Assembly: GCF_900102135.1 (NCBI RefSeq)
Contig: NZ_FMVJ01000002.1
Coordinates: 459,709 to 523,708 of the forward strand
Length of the DNA: 64,000 nt
Reading direction: 5' to 3'
Origin: Microvirga guangxiensis
GTDB taxonomy: Bacteria > Pseudomonadota > Alphaproteobacteria > Rhizobiales > Beijerinckiaceae
Below the pieces are notes generated by a model, which saw nothing but the letters and a program-made list of their open reading frames with translations, was not told where the DNA came from and ran no database searches. The position numbers and the translations under genes were made by a program. This document shows, one piece after another, positions 26,866 to 35,288 of the stretch. The number at the start of each line of letters is the position of its first letter. The first letter of the stretch is position 1.

Positions 26866-28392
26866 ATGTTCAAAAAAATCGTCTCCGTCGGCGGCTGGAC
26901 GCTGGTCTCACGCCTTACCGGCTTCATCCGGGATGTGGTGATCGCCGCCGTGATGGGCGTCGGCCCCGTGGCCGACGCTTTCTTCGTGGCCTTCCGTATT
27001 CCCAACCACTTCCGCGCCATCTTCGGCGAGGGTGCTTTCAACAGCGCCTTCCTGCCCACCTATGCGCAGGTGCTCGAAAGCGAGAGCCAGAGCGCCGCGA
27101 AGTCTTTCGCCAGTCGCATCACGACGCTCATGCTGATCGTGCAGATCGCGCTTCTCATCGTGGCGTTTCTCGCCATGCCCTATGTCGTGCGGCTTCTGGC
27201 GCCCGGCTTCGCCGACGATCCCGCGAAGTTTGAACTCGCCGTGTCGCTGACGCGGATCACGTTTCCCTATCTTCTGCTGATCACCGTCGTCACGATCTAT
27301 TCAGCCATCCTCAACGCGCATGATCGTTTCTGGGCGGCGGCGGCCGCACCGGTTCTCCTGAACGTGACGATGATCGCGGCGCTTGCGGTCGCGTTCCTCT
27401 TCCCGAATGCGGGCTATGCGGCGGCCTGGGGCGTCACTGCCGCAGGCATTTTCGAATTGCTGCTGGTCTGGGCATCGGCGCGCCGCCTGAACGTTTCTCC
27501 CCGCCTTGAAAAGCCGCGCGGCGACAAGGCCATGAAACGTTTCTTCAAGGCGCTCGGCCCCGCCATCGTCGGCTCCGCGGGCGTGCAGCTTGCGATCTTC
27601 GCCGATACGATCATCGCCTCGTTCCTGCCGACGGGCGCTGTCTCATCGCTCTATTACGCAGACCGCCTCTATCAGCTTCCCCTCGGCGTGATCGGCATTG
27701 CCGCCGGCACCGTGCTTCTGCCCGAGATGAGCCGCCGCATCGCGGCGGGCGACGAGGCAAGCGCCTATGCCGCGCAGAACCGCACCGTTGGCCTGACGCT
27801 TGCTCTCGCGGCGCCGTTCTTCGTGGCGTTTCTGGCGATGCCCGATCTCATCATGTCCGCGCTCTTCCAGCGCGGCGCATTCAGCGCCGATGCGGCGCAG
27901 CGCGCAGGCGCTGTGCTCGCGGCCTACGGCCTGGGCCTTCCTGCAGCCGTGCTGATCCGCTCAGCCGTCTCGAGCTTCTATGCACGCTCGGATACCACGA
28001 CACCGCTCATCGCCTCGCTCACGGCGGTCGGCGTGAACATCGTCGTGAAGGTCCTGCTGATGGACACTTACGGCGTCGTCGGCCTTGCCATCGGTACGGC
28101 GATCGGCGTTTGGGTCAACCTGATCCTTCTCTTCGTCCTCGCTTATCGGCGCGGATGGACGGCGCCGAACCGCGCCCTCGGCAAAACCTGCATGATCGTG
28201 GCCGCCGCAAGCGTGCCGCTTGCTGCTTTCGCATGGTTCGCCCCTGCTCTCTTGAGCCGATGGACCGCGCTCCTCCCCTTCTGGCAGAACGAGACCCTGC
28301 TTGGCGGGCTTGGTATCCTGGGCGCAGCGATCTATGGCGCCGTCCTTCTCGCCGGGATGAAGGTGGCAGGAGTCAGGCTCGCGCGCCGTTGA
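26866..28392 (+). CDS. murJ: MurJ/MviN lipid II flippase
   Basis: A 508-residue inner-membrane protein with about 14 helices, the usual size for MurJ, which flips lipid II to the periplasmic face for cell-wall synthesis. Recognisable segments are GGWTLVSRLTGFIRDVVIAAVMGVGPVADAFF-like opening (given here in shortened form as SRLTGFIRDV), FRAIFGEGAFNSAFLP, and SSLYYADRLYQLPLGVIGIA. It starts three bases after the GT2 stop and ends three bases before the convergent VWA gene. In many relatives murJ lies beside glnD or trpS; here the partner is a glycosyltransferase. Confidence 0.94.
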   Translation: MFKKIVSVGGWTLVSRLTGFIRDVVIAAVMGVGPVADAFFVAFRIPNHFRAIFGEGAFNSAFLPTYAQVLESESQSAAKSFASRITTLMLIVQIALLIVAFLAMPYVVRLLAPGFADDPAKFELAVSLTRITFPYLLLITVVTIYSAILNAHDRFWAAAAAPVLLNVTMIAALAVAFLFPNAGYAAAWGVTAAGIFELLLVWASARRLNVSPRLEKPRGDKAMKRFFKALGPAIVGSAGVQLAIFADTIIASFLPTGAVSSLYYADRLYQLPLGVIGIAAGTVLLPEMSRRIAAGDEASAYAAQNRTVGLTLALAAPFFVAFLAMPDLIMSALFQRGAFSADAAQRAGAVLAAYGLGLPAAVLIRSAVSSFYARSDTTTPLIASLTAVGVNIVVKVLLMDTYGVVGLAIGTAIGVWVNLILLFVLAYRRGWTAPNRALGKTCMIVAAASVPLAAFAWFAPALLSRWTALLPFWQNETLLGGLGILGAAIYGAVLLAGMKVAGVRLARR

Positions 28393-28395
28393 GCT

Positions 28396-29115
28396 TCAGC
28401 GGGCGGCGTGGCGTGTCGCCCCGCCCGTCCCTGCGATTTCCGTCAGCAGCTTTCGCCGCGCGGCAAGAGCAAAGGGCTGCGTCTCGTCGGCGATCTCCAC
28501 GAAGGAGCCCGGACCACCGATCACGTTCTGCCCGTAATAATCCTCGAGCGACATGCCGCCCGGACCGCCCGGACGGCCGCTGCCCGGCCTGCGGATAGCA
28601 AGCGCGTTGATGGTGAACCCCTTGGCCAGCGCATCGGCCCGCGCCTGCTCCAGCGATCGGCCGTTCATGTTGGGGCCGTCGCCCGACACGTCGATGACCT
28701 TGCGCGTGCCCTCATGCGCGTTCTGCTCCACGAGGCGCACGGAGAAATCGATGGCGTTGGAGATGGAATTGTAGCCATAGGCTCCGCGAGGAGCGCTCAT
28801 GAGCTTGTCGGCGAACACCTTCGCGCTCGCCTCGTCCCGGATCACATGCCAATCGACGATGAGAACCTGCGAACTCGGTCCGCCCCATTCCATATAGGCC
28901 ACCGCAATCGCGCCAGTGGGGCCGTCATTGATCCCGTTCAGAACCTCGGCACTGGTCAGCGCATCGGCCCACCCTTTGCGTTGCAGGCGAAGCTCGTCGT
29001 CGTCGATGGAGCCGGAGCCGTCGGCTGCGAAGACGAGTTCCAGATCGACCGATTCCGCGAGGGCCGGCGCTGTCATGAGACTGAGGGCAAGGAGGCTTTT
29101 GAGGATCAGGCGCAT
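28396..29115 (-). CDS. DUF1194 family protein with von Willebrand A-like fold, secreted
   Basis: A 239-residue protein with a clear signal peptide (MRLILKSLLALSLMTAPALA, cut after AEA-like site) and a VWA-type domain. The metal-ion site appears as FAADGSGSIDDDELRLQRKG (D-x-S-x-S), followed by VSGDGPNMNGR. DUF1194 proteins are common in alphaproteobacteria and uncharacterised; a periplasmic protein-protein binding role is plausible. The ATG at 29115 has GGAG eight bases upstream. Confidence 0.85.
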   Translation of the reverse strand: MRLILKSLLALSLMTAPALAESVDLELVFAADGSGSIDDDELRLQRKGWADALTSAEVLNGINDGPTGAIAVAYMEWGGPSSQVLIVDWHVIRDEASAKVFADKLMSAPRGAYGYNSISNAIDFSVRLVEQNAHEGTRKVIDVSGDGPNMNGRSLEQARADALAKGFTINALAIRRPGSGRPGGPGGMSLEDYYGQNVIGGPGSFVEIADETQPFALAARRKLLTEIAGTGGATRHAAR

Positions 29116-29486
29116 CGGAGGCTCCGGGAGAGGGCACGATCCGAAGCCATGTAGGGCAGCAGCACACCAAGGCTGCACTTTAAGATTCACAACTGCGTCA
29201 TGGCCGGGCTTGACCCGGCCATTCGCTTTTTATCCTGTCTTCTCCCCTTTCCCGAGAGTCTGCCTTATCAAGCGGCGGCGAGATTTCCCTCCCCCTTGTG
29301 GAGAGGGCCAGGGTGGGGGTTGTCGGCGTTACGTCTTGAAGCAGTGGCGCTTACACCCCCACCTCCAACTCCTCCCCACAAGGGGGAGGAGAGGTTCCTG
29401 CGCTTTACGAGCCAGCGTTTTAGGATGAGGCTATCTGGTGAAGGCATGACCCCCCGGATCAAGTCCGGGGATGACGGTCGGCTACC
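29116..29486. repeat. Intergenic block of nested inverted repeats
   Basis: A 371-base gap with no gene but with ordered palindromes. ATGGCCGGG/CCCGGCCAT (29200-29222) is near one end and CCCCGGA/TCCGGGG (29452-29470) near the other; the two are similar in opposite orientation, both carrying CGTCAT outside the stem and a CTTGA-type loop. Between them CTCCCCCTTGTGG (29289-29301) is exactly complementary to 29376-29388, with a second CCCCCACC pair inside. This has the look of a non-coding mobile or palindromic repeat unit of Hyphomicrobiales. Confidence 0.65.
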
Positions 29487-30362
29487 TTACGCCGCCTTGG
29501 TGACGGGCTGCGAATGGGCATAGGCCCAATACAGCTCGCGGGCGCGACGGTAGAACGGGCCGGGCTGGAGATCGCGGCTGTCGATGCGCAGCACCGGCAT
29601 CACCTTGGAGTAATTGCCCGAAATGAAGATCTCGTCCGCAGCCGCGAAATCCTCATAGCGCAGCGTGCCCTCGACCACCTGCACGCCGTCGTCGCGAAGC
29701 AGCTGCATCACGCGCTGCCGCGTGATGCCATTGAGGAAGGTGCCATTCGGGAACGGCGTGTAGACCACGCCGTCCTTCGCCATGAACACGTTTGACGTCG
29801 CTGTCTCGGCCACATTGCCCAGCGCATCGCAGACGAGCGCGTTGTCGAAGCCCTTTTCCTTCGCCTCGCGGATCACGCGGGCATTGTTCGGATAAAGCGC
29901 GCCGGCCTTGGAATCGGTCGGCATGGATTCCAGGGTCGGGCGGCGGAAGCTCGATTTCATCACCGACAACCCGCCCGGCACCGGCATCGGGGCCTCGAAG
30001 AGCGAGAGGCAGAACTGGGTCGATTCCGGATCGGGCGCGATGGTGGCCAGGCCCTCGGCCTCGCCCCAATACATGGGCTTCACGTAGAGCGCCGTGTTGG
30101 GAGCGAACTTCTTCACGCCCTCGCGCACCAGATCGACGATGGCCTGGGGATCCATGGTGGGCTTCAGACCGATGGTGCTCGCCGAACGGTTCACGCGGGC
30201 GCAGTGCAGGTCCATATCGGGCATCACGCCCTCGAACACGCGCGCGCCGTCGAATACCGAGGAGCCAAGCCAGGACACGTGGGAACGCGGACCGATGAGA
30301 GGCGGATTGCCTTCCTGCCATGCGCCGTTGAACCAGTTCCAGGTCTGCGAATACCAAGCCAC
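29487..30362 (-). CDS. Class IV aminotransferase, branched-chain type
   Basis: A 291-residue PLP enzyme of the IlvE/D-amino-acid transaminase fold, predicted to interconvert branched-chain amino acids and 2-oxo acids. The PLP lysine is Lys152 in DSKAGALYPNN, and LGNVAETATSNVF holds the conserved Glu that contacts the cofactor. The start is GTG at 30362 with AAGGA eight bases upstream. It stands alone, divergent from the dehalogenase gene. The class is sure; ilvE itself versus a paralogue with other substrates is not. Confidence 0.87.
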   Translation of the reverse strand: MAWYSQTWNWFNGAWQEGNPPLIGPRSHVSWLGSSVFDGARVFEGVMPDMDLHCARVNRSASTIGLKPTMDPQAIVDLVREGVKKFAPNTALYVKPMYWGEAEGLATIAPDPESTQFCLSLFEAPMPVPGGLSVMKSSFRRPTLESMPTDSKAGALYPNNARVIREAKEKGFDNALVCDALGNVAETATSNVFMAKDGVVYTPFPNGTFLNGITRQRVMQLLRDDGVQVVEGTLRYEDFAAADEIFISGNYSKVMPVLRIDSRDLQPGPFYRRARELYWAYAHSQPVTKAA

Positions 30363-30515
30363 GTGTCTCGTCCTTTTGGGTCAGAATGCCTGCCCTATCG
30401 AATCCCTTCGGGCTCCACGCGTCAATCATCCGATAGGCTTGGACAAGATAAAGTCTTGTGATGGGATGCATGAAGGGAGATGATCGGTCGATCCACCTTA
30501 CCAGGAGCTACACCG

Positions 30516-31190
30516 TTGCCATCCGTCATTCCCGCCGGCACCAAAGCCGTTGTCTTCGACGCTTATGGCACGCTGTTCGATGTTCATTCGGCGGTGGCGC
30601 GGCATGCGGCGCAGATTGGCCCGGAGGCCACGCGGCTGTCGGAGCTGTGGCGCGCCAAGCAGCTCGAATATTCCTGGGTTCTCTCTCTCGCCGGACGCTA
30701 CGAATCCTTTTGGTCCCTGACCGAGAAGGCGCTCGACTACGCCTTTGCCCGCTGCTCCACGGCAGATTACTCCGTCCGCCCTCTCCTGCTCGATGCCTAT
30801 CGCGGGCTCGATGCTTATCCGGAGGTCCGCATTACTCTGCAGGCCCTTCGAGACAGAGGCTTGCGCACGGCCATCCTGTCGAATGGCGATCCCGCCATGC
30901 TGAGCGCTTCCGTTTCCTCTTCCGATCTCGGCAACGTTCTCGATGCGGTGCTCTCCGTCGATGCGGCGAAGATCTTCAAGACGAGCCCGGACGCCTATCA
31001 ACTGGCCCTCGAAGAGCTGTCGCTGAATCTGGACGAAATCGTCTTCGTCTCCTCCAACCGCTGGGACGTCGCGGGCGCCGCCGTCTTCGGCTTCACGCCG
31101 GTCTGGGTCAACAGGCTTGGAATGCCGGACGAATACACCGACATCCCTCCGCGTGCGGTCATCGATAGCCTGTATGGGTTGCTGACCTGA
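30516..31190 (+). CDS. Haloacid dehalogenase, type II (HAD superfamily)
   Basis: A 224-residue HAD enzyme of the L-2-haloacid dehalogenase group. The nucleophile is Asp15 in VVFDAYGTLFDVHSA, motif II is LSNGDPAML, motif III KIFKTSPDAY, and motif IV SSNRWDVAGAAVFG. The short cap between motifs I and II fits type II dehalogenases, which release halide from 2-haloacids, though many relatives are phosphatases. I prefer the TTG at 30516, with AGGAG eight bases upstream, over ATG 30480, whose purine run touches the codon. Confidence 0.87.
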   Translation: MPSVIPAGTKAVVFDAYGTLFDVHSAVARHAAQIGPEATRLSELWRAKQLEYSWVLSLAGRYESFWSLTEKALDYAFARCSTADYSVRPLLLDAYRGLDAYPEVRITLQALRDRGLRTAILSNGDPAMLSASVSSSDLGNVLDAVLSVDAAKIFKTSPDAYQLALEELSLNLDEIVFVSSNRWDVAGAAVFGFTPVWVNRLGMPDEYTDIPPRAVIDSLYGLLT

Positions 31191-31218
31191 TCCGTTCAGG
31201 ACTTCGTGGGCGCAGCCC

Positions 31219-31243
31219 CACCTCTCCCCGGTGGGGAGAGGTG
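31219..31243. repeat. Palindromic repeat between convergent genes
   Basis: CACCTCTCCCC-GGT-GGGGAGAGGTG is a perfect 11-pair hairpin in the 71-base gap between two convergent genes. It resembles the CCCCTCTCCC palindrome at 32873. It has no T run, so it is a dispersed repeat that may incidentally slow transcription. Confidence 0.65.
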
Positions 31244-31261
31244 CGTCAGCTAGACCTGCTC

Positions 31262-32644
31262 CTACTTCGCAAGCGCCGCGAGAATCCGCGCCCATGAGCG
31301 CGTGCCCTTGTGGAAGCTCTTGAGGTCGTACTTTTCGTTCGGCGAATGGATGCGGTCGTCGTCGAGGCCGAAGCCCACGAAGAGCGTATCGAGGCCGAGG
31401 ATGCGCTTGAAGTCGCCGCCGACCGGAATCGAACCGCCTGAGCCGATCACGACGGTTTCCTTTTTCCATTCATCGTGCAGCGCGGACTTTGCCGCCGTCA
31501 GCGCCGGGAAGTCATGCGGCAGCGCCAGCGCACGGGAGCCCTTGTGCTTGATGAACTCCACCGAGCAGTCGGCGGGAATGCGCGCCCGCACGAAGGCCTG
31601 GAAGTTGTCGGAGATCTTCGCAGGATCCTGATCGCCGACGAGGCGGAAGGAAATCTTGCAGCGGGCTTCCGCCGCGATCACGGTCTTCGTGCCTTCGCCC
31701 GTATAGCCGCCGATGATGCCGTTCACGTCACAGGTGGGGCGTGACTGGATCTGCTCGATGAGCATGCGGTCCTTTTCGCCTGCCGAATGCTTGAGGCCGA
31801 TCGGGCCGAGGAAGCTCTCTTCCGTGAGCCCCAGACCCTTCCACTGCTCGAGCACCTGCGTCGGCGTTTCCGGAACGCCGTCGTAGAAGCCGGGGATCGT
31901 GATGCGGCCGTTCTCATCGTGAATGTCGGCGATGATCTTCGACAGCACATGGATCGGGTTGCGGGCCGCGCCGCCGAACATGCCGGAGTGCAGGTCGCGA
32001 TCCGCGCAGCGCACGATCACTTCCTCATAGACCATGCCGCGCAGCGACGAGGTAACGGCGGGCGTGTTCTGATCCCACATGCCGGTGTCGCAGACGAGCG
32101 CCACATCGGCCTTCAATTCATCCTTGTTGGCCTCGATGAACTCCGGCAGGAACTTGGAGCCGTCCTCCTCCGCGCCTTCCACGAGGAAGGTGATGTTGAT
32201 CGGCAGAGAACCGGTCACCGCCTTCCATGCGCGGCATGCCTCGACAAAGGTCATCACCTGGCCCTTGTCGTCCGAGGAGCCGCGGGCGCTGATGGCCTTG
32301 CGGCCATCGGGCAGCGTGATGATGCGCGGCTCGAAGGGTGCCGTCTCCCACAGGTCCAGCGGATCGACCGGCTGCACGTCGTAGTGACCGTAGAACAGCA
32401 CATGCGGCTTCGCCTCGCCCTTCGCATGAGCCACGACGGCGGGATGACCGCCCGTCTCGCGGAGCGAGGCCTCGATGCCGATGCTCTTCAGATCGTCCAC
32501 GAGCCACTGTCCGGCCTTGCGGCAATCGTCCTTGTAGGCGGGGTCGGTGGAGATCGAGGGCATCTTCAGCCACTGGAACAGGCGCTCCAGGGAGGCATCG
32601 AGATCGGCATCGATCTTGGAGAGAACTTGGTCGAGCTGGGACAT
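31262..32644 (-). CDS. M20 family metallopeptidase, dipeptidase type
   Basis: A 460-residue cytoplasmic zinc dipeptidase of the M20 (carnosinase/CNDP-like) group. Zinc-site motifs are FYGHYDVQPVDP (His and Asp), GSSDDKGQ, and VEGAEEDGSKFL (catalytic and metal Glu pair); the dimerisation lid is present (SGMFGGAARNPIHVL). The C-terminal IGSGGSIPVGGDFK and the final histidine (DRIHSPNEKYD) are intact. AAAGGA precedes the ATG at usual spacing. Substrates are probably dipeptides, precise preference unknown. Confidence 0.92.
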   Translation of the reverse strand: MSQLDQVLSKIDADLDASLERLFQWLKMPSISTDPAYKDDCRKAGQWLVDDLKSIGIEASLRETGGHPAVVAHAKGEAKPHVLFYGHYDVQPVDPLDLWETAPFEPRIITLPDGRKAISARGSSDDKGQVMTFVEACRAWKAVTGSLPINITFLVEGAEEDGSKFLPEFIEANKDELKADVALVCDTGMWDQNTPAVTSSLRGMVYEEVIVRCADRDLHSGMFGGAARNPIHVLSKIIADIHDENGRITIPGFYDGVPETPTQVLEQWKGLGLTEESFLGPIGLKHSAGEKDRMLIEQIQSRPTCDVNGIIGGYTGEGTKTVIAAEARCKISFRLVGDQDPAKISDNFQAFVRARIPADCSVEFIKHKGSRALALPHDFPALTAAKSALHDEWKKETVVIGSGGSIPVGGDFKRILGLDTLFVGFGLDDDRIHSPNEKYDLKSFHKGTRSWARILAALAK

Positions 32645-33077
32645 GAGGGTCCTTTAGGTTGAAGAATCTGTCCGGTTGCGCGGCAAGGTGCTCCTAAGTC
32701 AGGCGGGCCGCAAGGGGGCAGAGTTCAAGGCCGTTATTCCAAGGGTGCGGAGCGGAACCTGGGATCACAAGACGGGAATGGCGCGCGTCCCTCCCTCTTA
32801 CGGGCAGAGGTAAGGGTCAGGCAGTCAAAGCGCTGCGCTTCATCCAGACCGCACGACAGGCCTACGGCACATCCCCTCTCCCGGATGGGAGAGGGGCAGG
32901 GGTGAGGGAGTGCTCTCTCCGGACAAGGCTCAGTCCTAACCGCTCGGGAGAATTGGATCAGCGCTTCACTGGTTCAGCCGCTCACCCGGTCGATCGACCC
33001 CCACCCCTACCCCTCCCCGCAAGGGGGAGGGAACACGCGCCTCATCCTTCGACGCTCCCGGCTCACCTGCGCAAGAC
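32645..33077. other. Intergenic region with two palindromic repeats, no gene
   Basis: A 433-base gap upstream of the M20 gene (minus) and downstream of the HerA-like gene (minus). It contains CCCCTCTCCC-GGAT-GGGAGAGGGG (32873-32896) followed by a GGGGTGAGGGAG tail, and CCCTCCCC-GCAA(G)-GGGGAGGG (33011-33031) preceded by an inverted match to that tail (CCCCCACCCCTACC). The two form an inverted pair around about 115 bases, like the block at 29.2 kb. No frame in the gap looks coding. Confidence 0.6.
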
Positions 33078-34619
33078 TTACCGCCTCAACAACCCGCCCA
33101 GCGTTCCGCGCACGATCGCGCGGCCGATGGAGCTGCCCTGGCGTCCGCCGATGGACTTGCCGATCTGGGCCGCGATGTTGCCGACCGTCTGGTTGACGAC
33201 CGTGCGGGTGACTTCACGGGCGACCTTCTGGCCCACCGTCATCGAGCCTTTACGCTGCGGGCCACCGGTGCCGAAGAGACCGCCGATCATGTCGAGGATG
33301 CCGCCTCCGCCCTCTGCCGCCTTGGCGTCGGCAGCCGCCTGTTCGGCGCGCTTCGCCAGCATTTCATAGGCGGATTCCGGATCGATCGCCTGATCGTATT
33401 TTCCTTTCATGGGGCTCGCATTCAGGATCTGCTGGCGCTCGCTCAGCTCGATGGGACCGACCTGCGCCATGGGCGGCGCGATGAGCGTGCGCTCCACCAT
33501 GGAAGGCGCGCCCTTGCCCTCCAGCGTCGAGACCAGCGCCTCGCCGACGCTCAATTCCGTAATCGCCTTTTCCGTATCGAAGGCCGGGTTCTGCCGGAAG
33601 GTTTGGGCGGCGACACGCACCGCCTTCTGCTCGCGCGGCGTGTAGGCGCGCAGCGCATGCTGCACGCGGTTGCCGAGCTGGGCCAGCACCGTCTCCGGTA
33701 TGTCGACCGGATTCTGCGTGATGAAATATACGCCCACGCCTTTCGAGCGGATGAGACGCACCACGCGCTCCACCGTCTCGACAAGAGCCTTCGGCGCATC
33801 GTTGAACAACAGATGCGCCTCGTCGAAGAAGAAGACGAGCTTGGGCTGGTCCAGATCGCCCACCTCGGGCAGCTCCTCGAACAGCTCGGACATGAGCCAC
33901 AGCAGGAAGGTGGCGTAGAGGCGCGGATTGCTCATGAGCTTGTCCGCCGCCAGAATGTTGACGACGCCGCGCCCGTCGCGGTCGGTGCGCATCAGGTCCT
34001 TGATGTCGAGGGCAGGCTCGCCGAGAAACTCGTCGCCCTGCTGGTTTTCGAGCACGAGGAGCTGACGCTGGATCGTGCCGATGGTGGCCTTCGACACGTT
34101 GCCGTAAGTGGTGGTGAGCTCGCTCGCATTGTCCGAGATGAGCTGCAACAGCGCACGCAGATCCTTCAGGTCGAGCAGCAGCAATCCCTGCTCGTCCGCG
34201 ATGCGGAAGGCGATGTTGAGAACACCCTCCTGCGTGTCGTTGAGATCGAGAAGGCGGGAGAGCAGCAGCGGCCCCATCTCGGAGATCGTCGCGCGAACGC
34301 GATGCCCCTGCTCGCCGAAGATGTCCCAGAACACTACGGGAAACTGATCCGGCCTGTACTCGATGCCGATTTCCTGCGCGCGCTTGACCAGAGGCTCCTT
34401 GGCGTTGCCGGGTGCCGCTATGCCGGAGAGGTCGCCCTTGATGTCGGCGGCGAAGACCGGAACGCCCGCGTTCGAAAAACCTTCCGCCAGAACCTGCAGT
34501 GAAACTGTCTTGCCTGTGCCGGTTGCGCCCGTGACGAGCCCGTGGCGATTGGCAAGCCGCAAGTCCAGATACTCGGGCTTGGTGCTTTTGCCGATGAAGA
34601 TCTTTCCGTCCTCGAGCAT
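33078..34619 (-). CDS. HerA-like ATPase, DUF853 family
   Basis: A 513-residue ATPase of the FtsK/HerA superfamily. Walker A is GATGTGKT at residues 31-38 and Walker B is [12 protein letters not shown]; the conserved [15 protein letters not shown] follows with the sensor Gln-Asn. DUF853 proteins are widespread hexameric-type ATPases of unknown task; comparison with HerA suggests DNA translocation, not shown. The C-terminal 50 residues are rich in Gly, Arg and Ser. I start at ATG 34619 with GGAGAG upstream; a TTG five codons earlier overlaps that site. Confidence 0.9.
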   Translation of the reverse strand: MLEDGKIFIGKSTKPEYLDLRLANRHGLVTGATGTGKTVSLQVLAEGFSNAGVPVFAADIKGDLSGIAAPGNAKEPLVKRAQEIGIEYRPDQFPVVFWDIFGEQGHRVRATISEMGPLLLSRLLDLNDTQEGVLNIAFRIADEQGLLLLDLKDLRALLQLISDNASELTTTYGNVSKATIGTIQRQLLVLENQQGDEFLGEPALDIKDLMRTDRDGRGVVNILAADKLMSNPRLYATFLLWLMSELFEELPEVGDLDQPKLVFFFDEAHLLFNDAPKALVETVERVVRLIRSKGVGVYFITQNPVDIPETVLAQLGNRVQHALRAYTPREQKAVRVAAQTFRQNPAFDTEKAITELSVGEALVSTLEGKGAPSMVERTLIAPPMAQVGPIELSERQQILNASPMKGKYDQAIDPESAYEMLAKRAEQAAADAKAAEGGGGILDMIGGLFGTGGPQRKGSMTVGQKVAREVTRTVVNQTVGNIAAQIGKSIGGRQGSSIGRAIVRGTLGGLLRR

Positions 34620-34758
34620 TGTTCGTCTCTCCAAAATCTCTCAAAGGATCTTAGAAGCCCTGTCGCCAGTTTCTACTGTTAAGACTTTTCGTTTGAGATT
34701 TAGCGACTAAATAGTTTAGAGCTAAACCATCTTATCAATCCAGCACTAGGAGAATCAT

Positions 34759-35139
34759 ATGGACGAGCTCCTCGCCCGCGTGACGCAGAAGACCGGCCTC
34801 GATCAGGCGACCGCCCGCAAGGCCATCGGCCTCATCCTCGGCTACCTTCAGAAGGAAGGCCCGCAGGCTGAGGTGAACAAGCTCATCGAAGCCCTGCCTG
34901 GTGCCATGGACGCCATCGAGCAATCCAAGACCGGAGCCAGCGGCGGCCTCATGGGCATGGTCGGCTCCATGGGCGGCGGCGTCATGGCGCTGGGTGGCCA
35001 GCTCATGGGCATCGGCGTCTCCATGGGCCAGATGCAGCCCCTCGGCAAGGAGCTCTTCGCCTATGGCCGTGAGAAGGCCGGCGAGGACACGATGGGCACC
35101 ATCATGGGCTCGATCCCCGGCCTGTCCCAGTTCGTCTAA
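34759..35139 (+). CDS. DUF2267-like small protein
   Basis: A 126-residue protein beginning MDELLARVTQKTGLDQATARKAIGLILGYL, which fits the helical DUF2267 N-terminal pattern. The second half is rich in Gly and Met (about residues 60-100) and may be flexible or membrane-associating. TAGGAGAATCAT before the ATG is a strong ribosome site. It is divergent from the HerA-like gene across a 139-base AT-rich gap. The function is unknown. Confidence 0.7.
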   Translation: MDELLARVTQKTGLDQATARKAIGLILGYLQKEGPQAEVNKLIEALPGAMDAIEQSKTGASGGLMGMVGSMGGGVMALGGQLMGIGVSMGQMQPLGKELFAYGREKAGEDTMGTIMGSIPGLSQFV

Positions 35140-35152
35140 GACAATCGCTCAG

Positions 35153-35190
35153 GCGTCATCCCGGATCGGCTGCGTCGCTCGGGATGACGC
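35153..35190. repeat. Intergenic inverted repeat
   Basis: GCGTCATCCCG (35153-35163) is matched exactly by CGGGATGACGC (35180-35190). It is 14 bases after the DUF2267-like stop and has no T run. The GTCATCCCG core is similar to the outer repeats of the block at 29.2-29.5 kb. Confidence 0.6.
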
Positions 35191-35288
35191 TTCGAAGCCT
35201 CCCCCGCCCTTTGGGGCATTCCCACATCCCGTCCGACCCACTATCTTCCCGCGCAACTCAGCTTGCCCTCCTCCGGATGGGGATATTC

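Noticed and set aside
29116..33077. CRISPR array as an explanation for the repeated palindromes
   Set aside because: Repeats are few, unevenly spaced and in both orientations, with no regular spacers and no cas genes.
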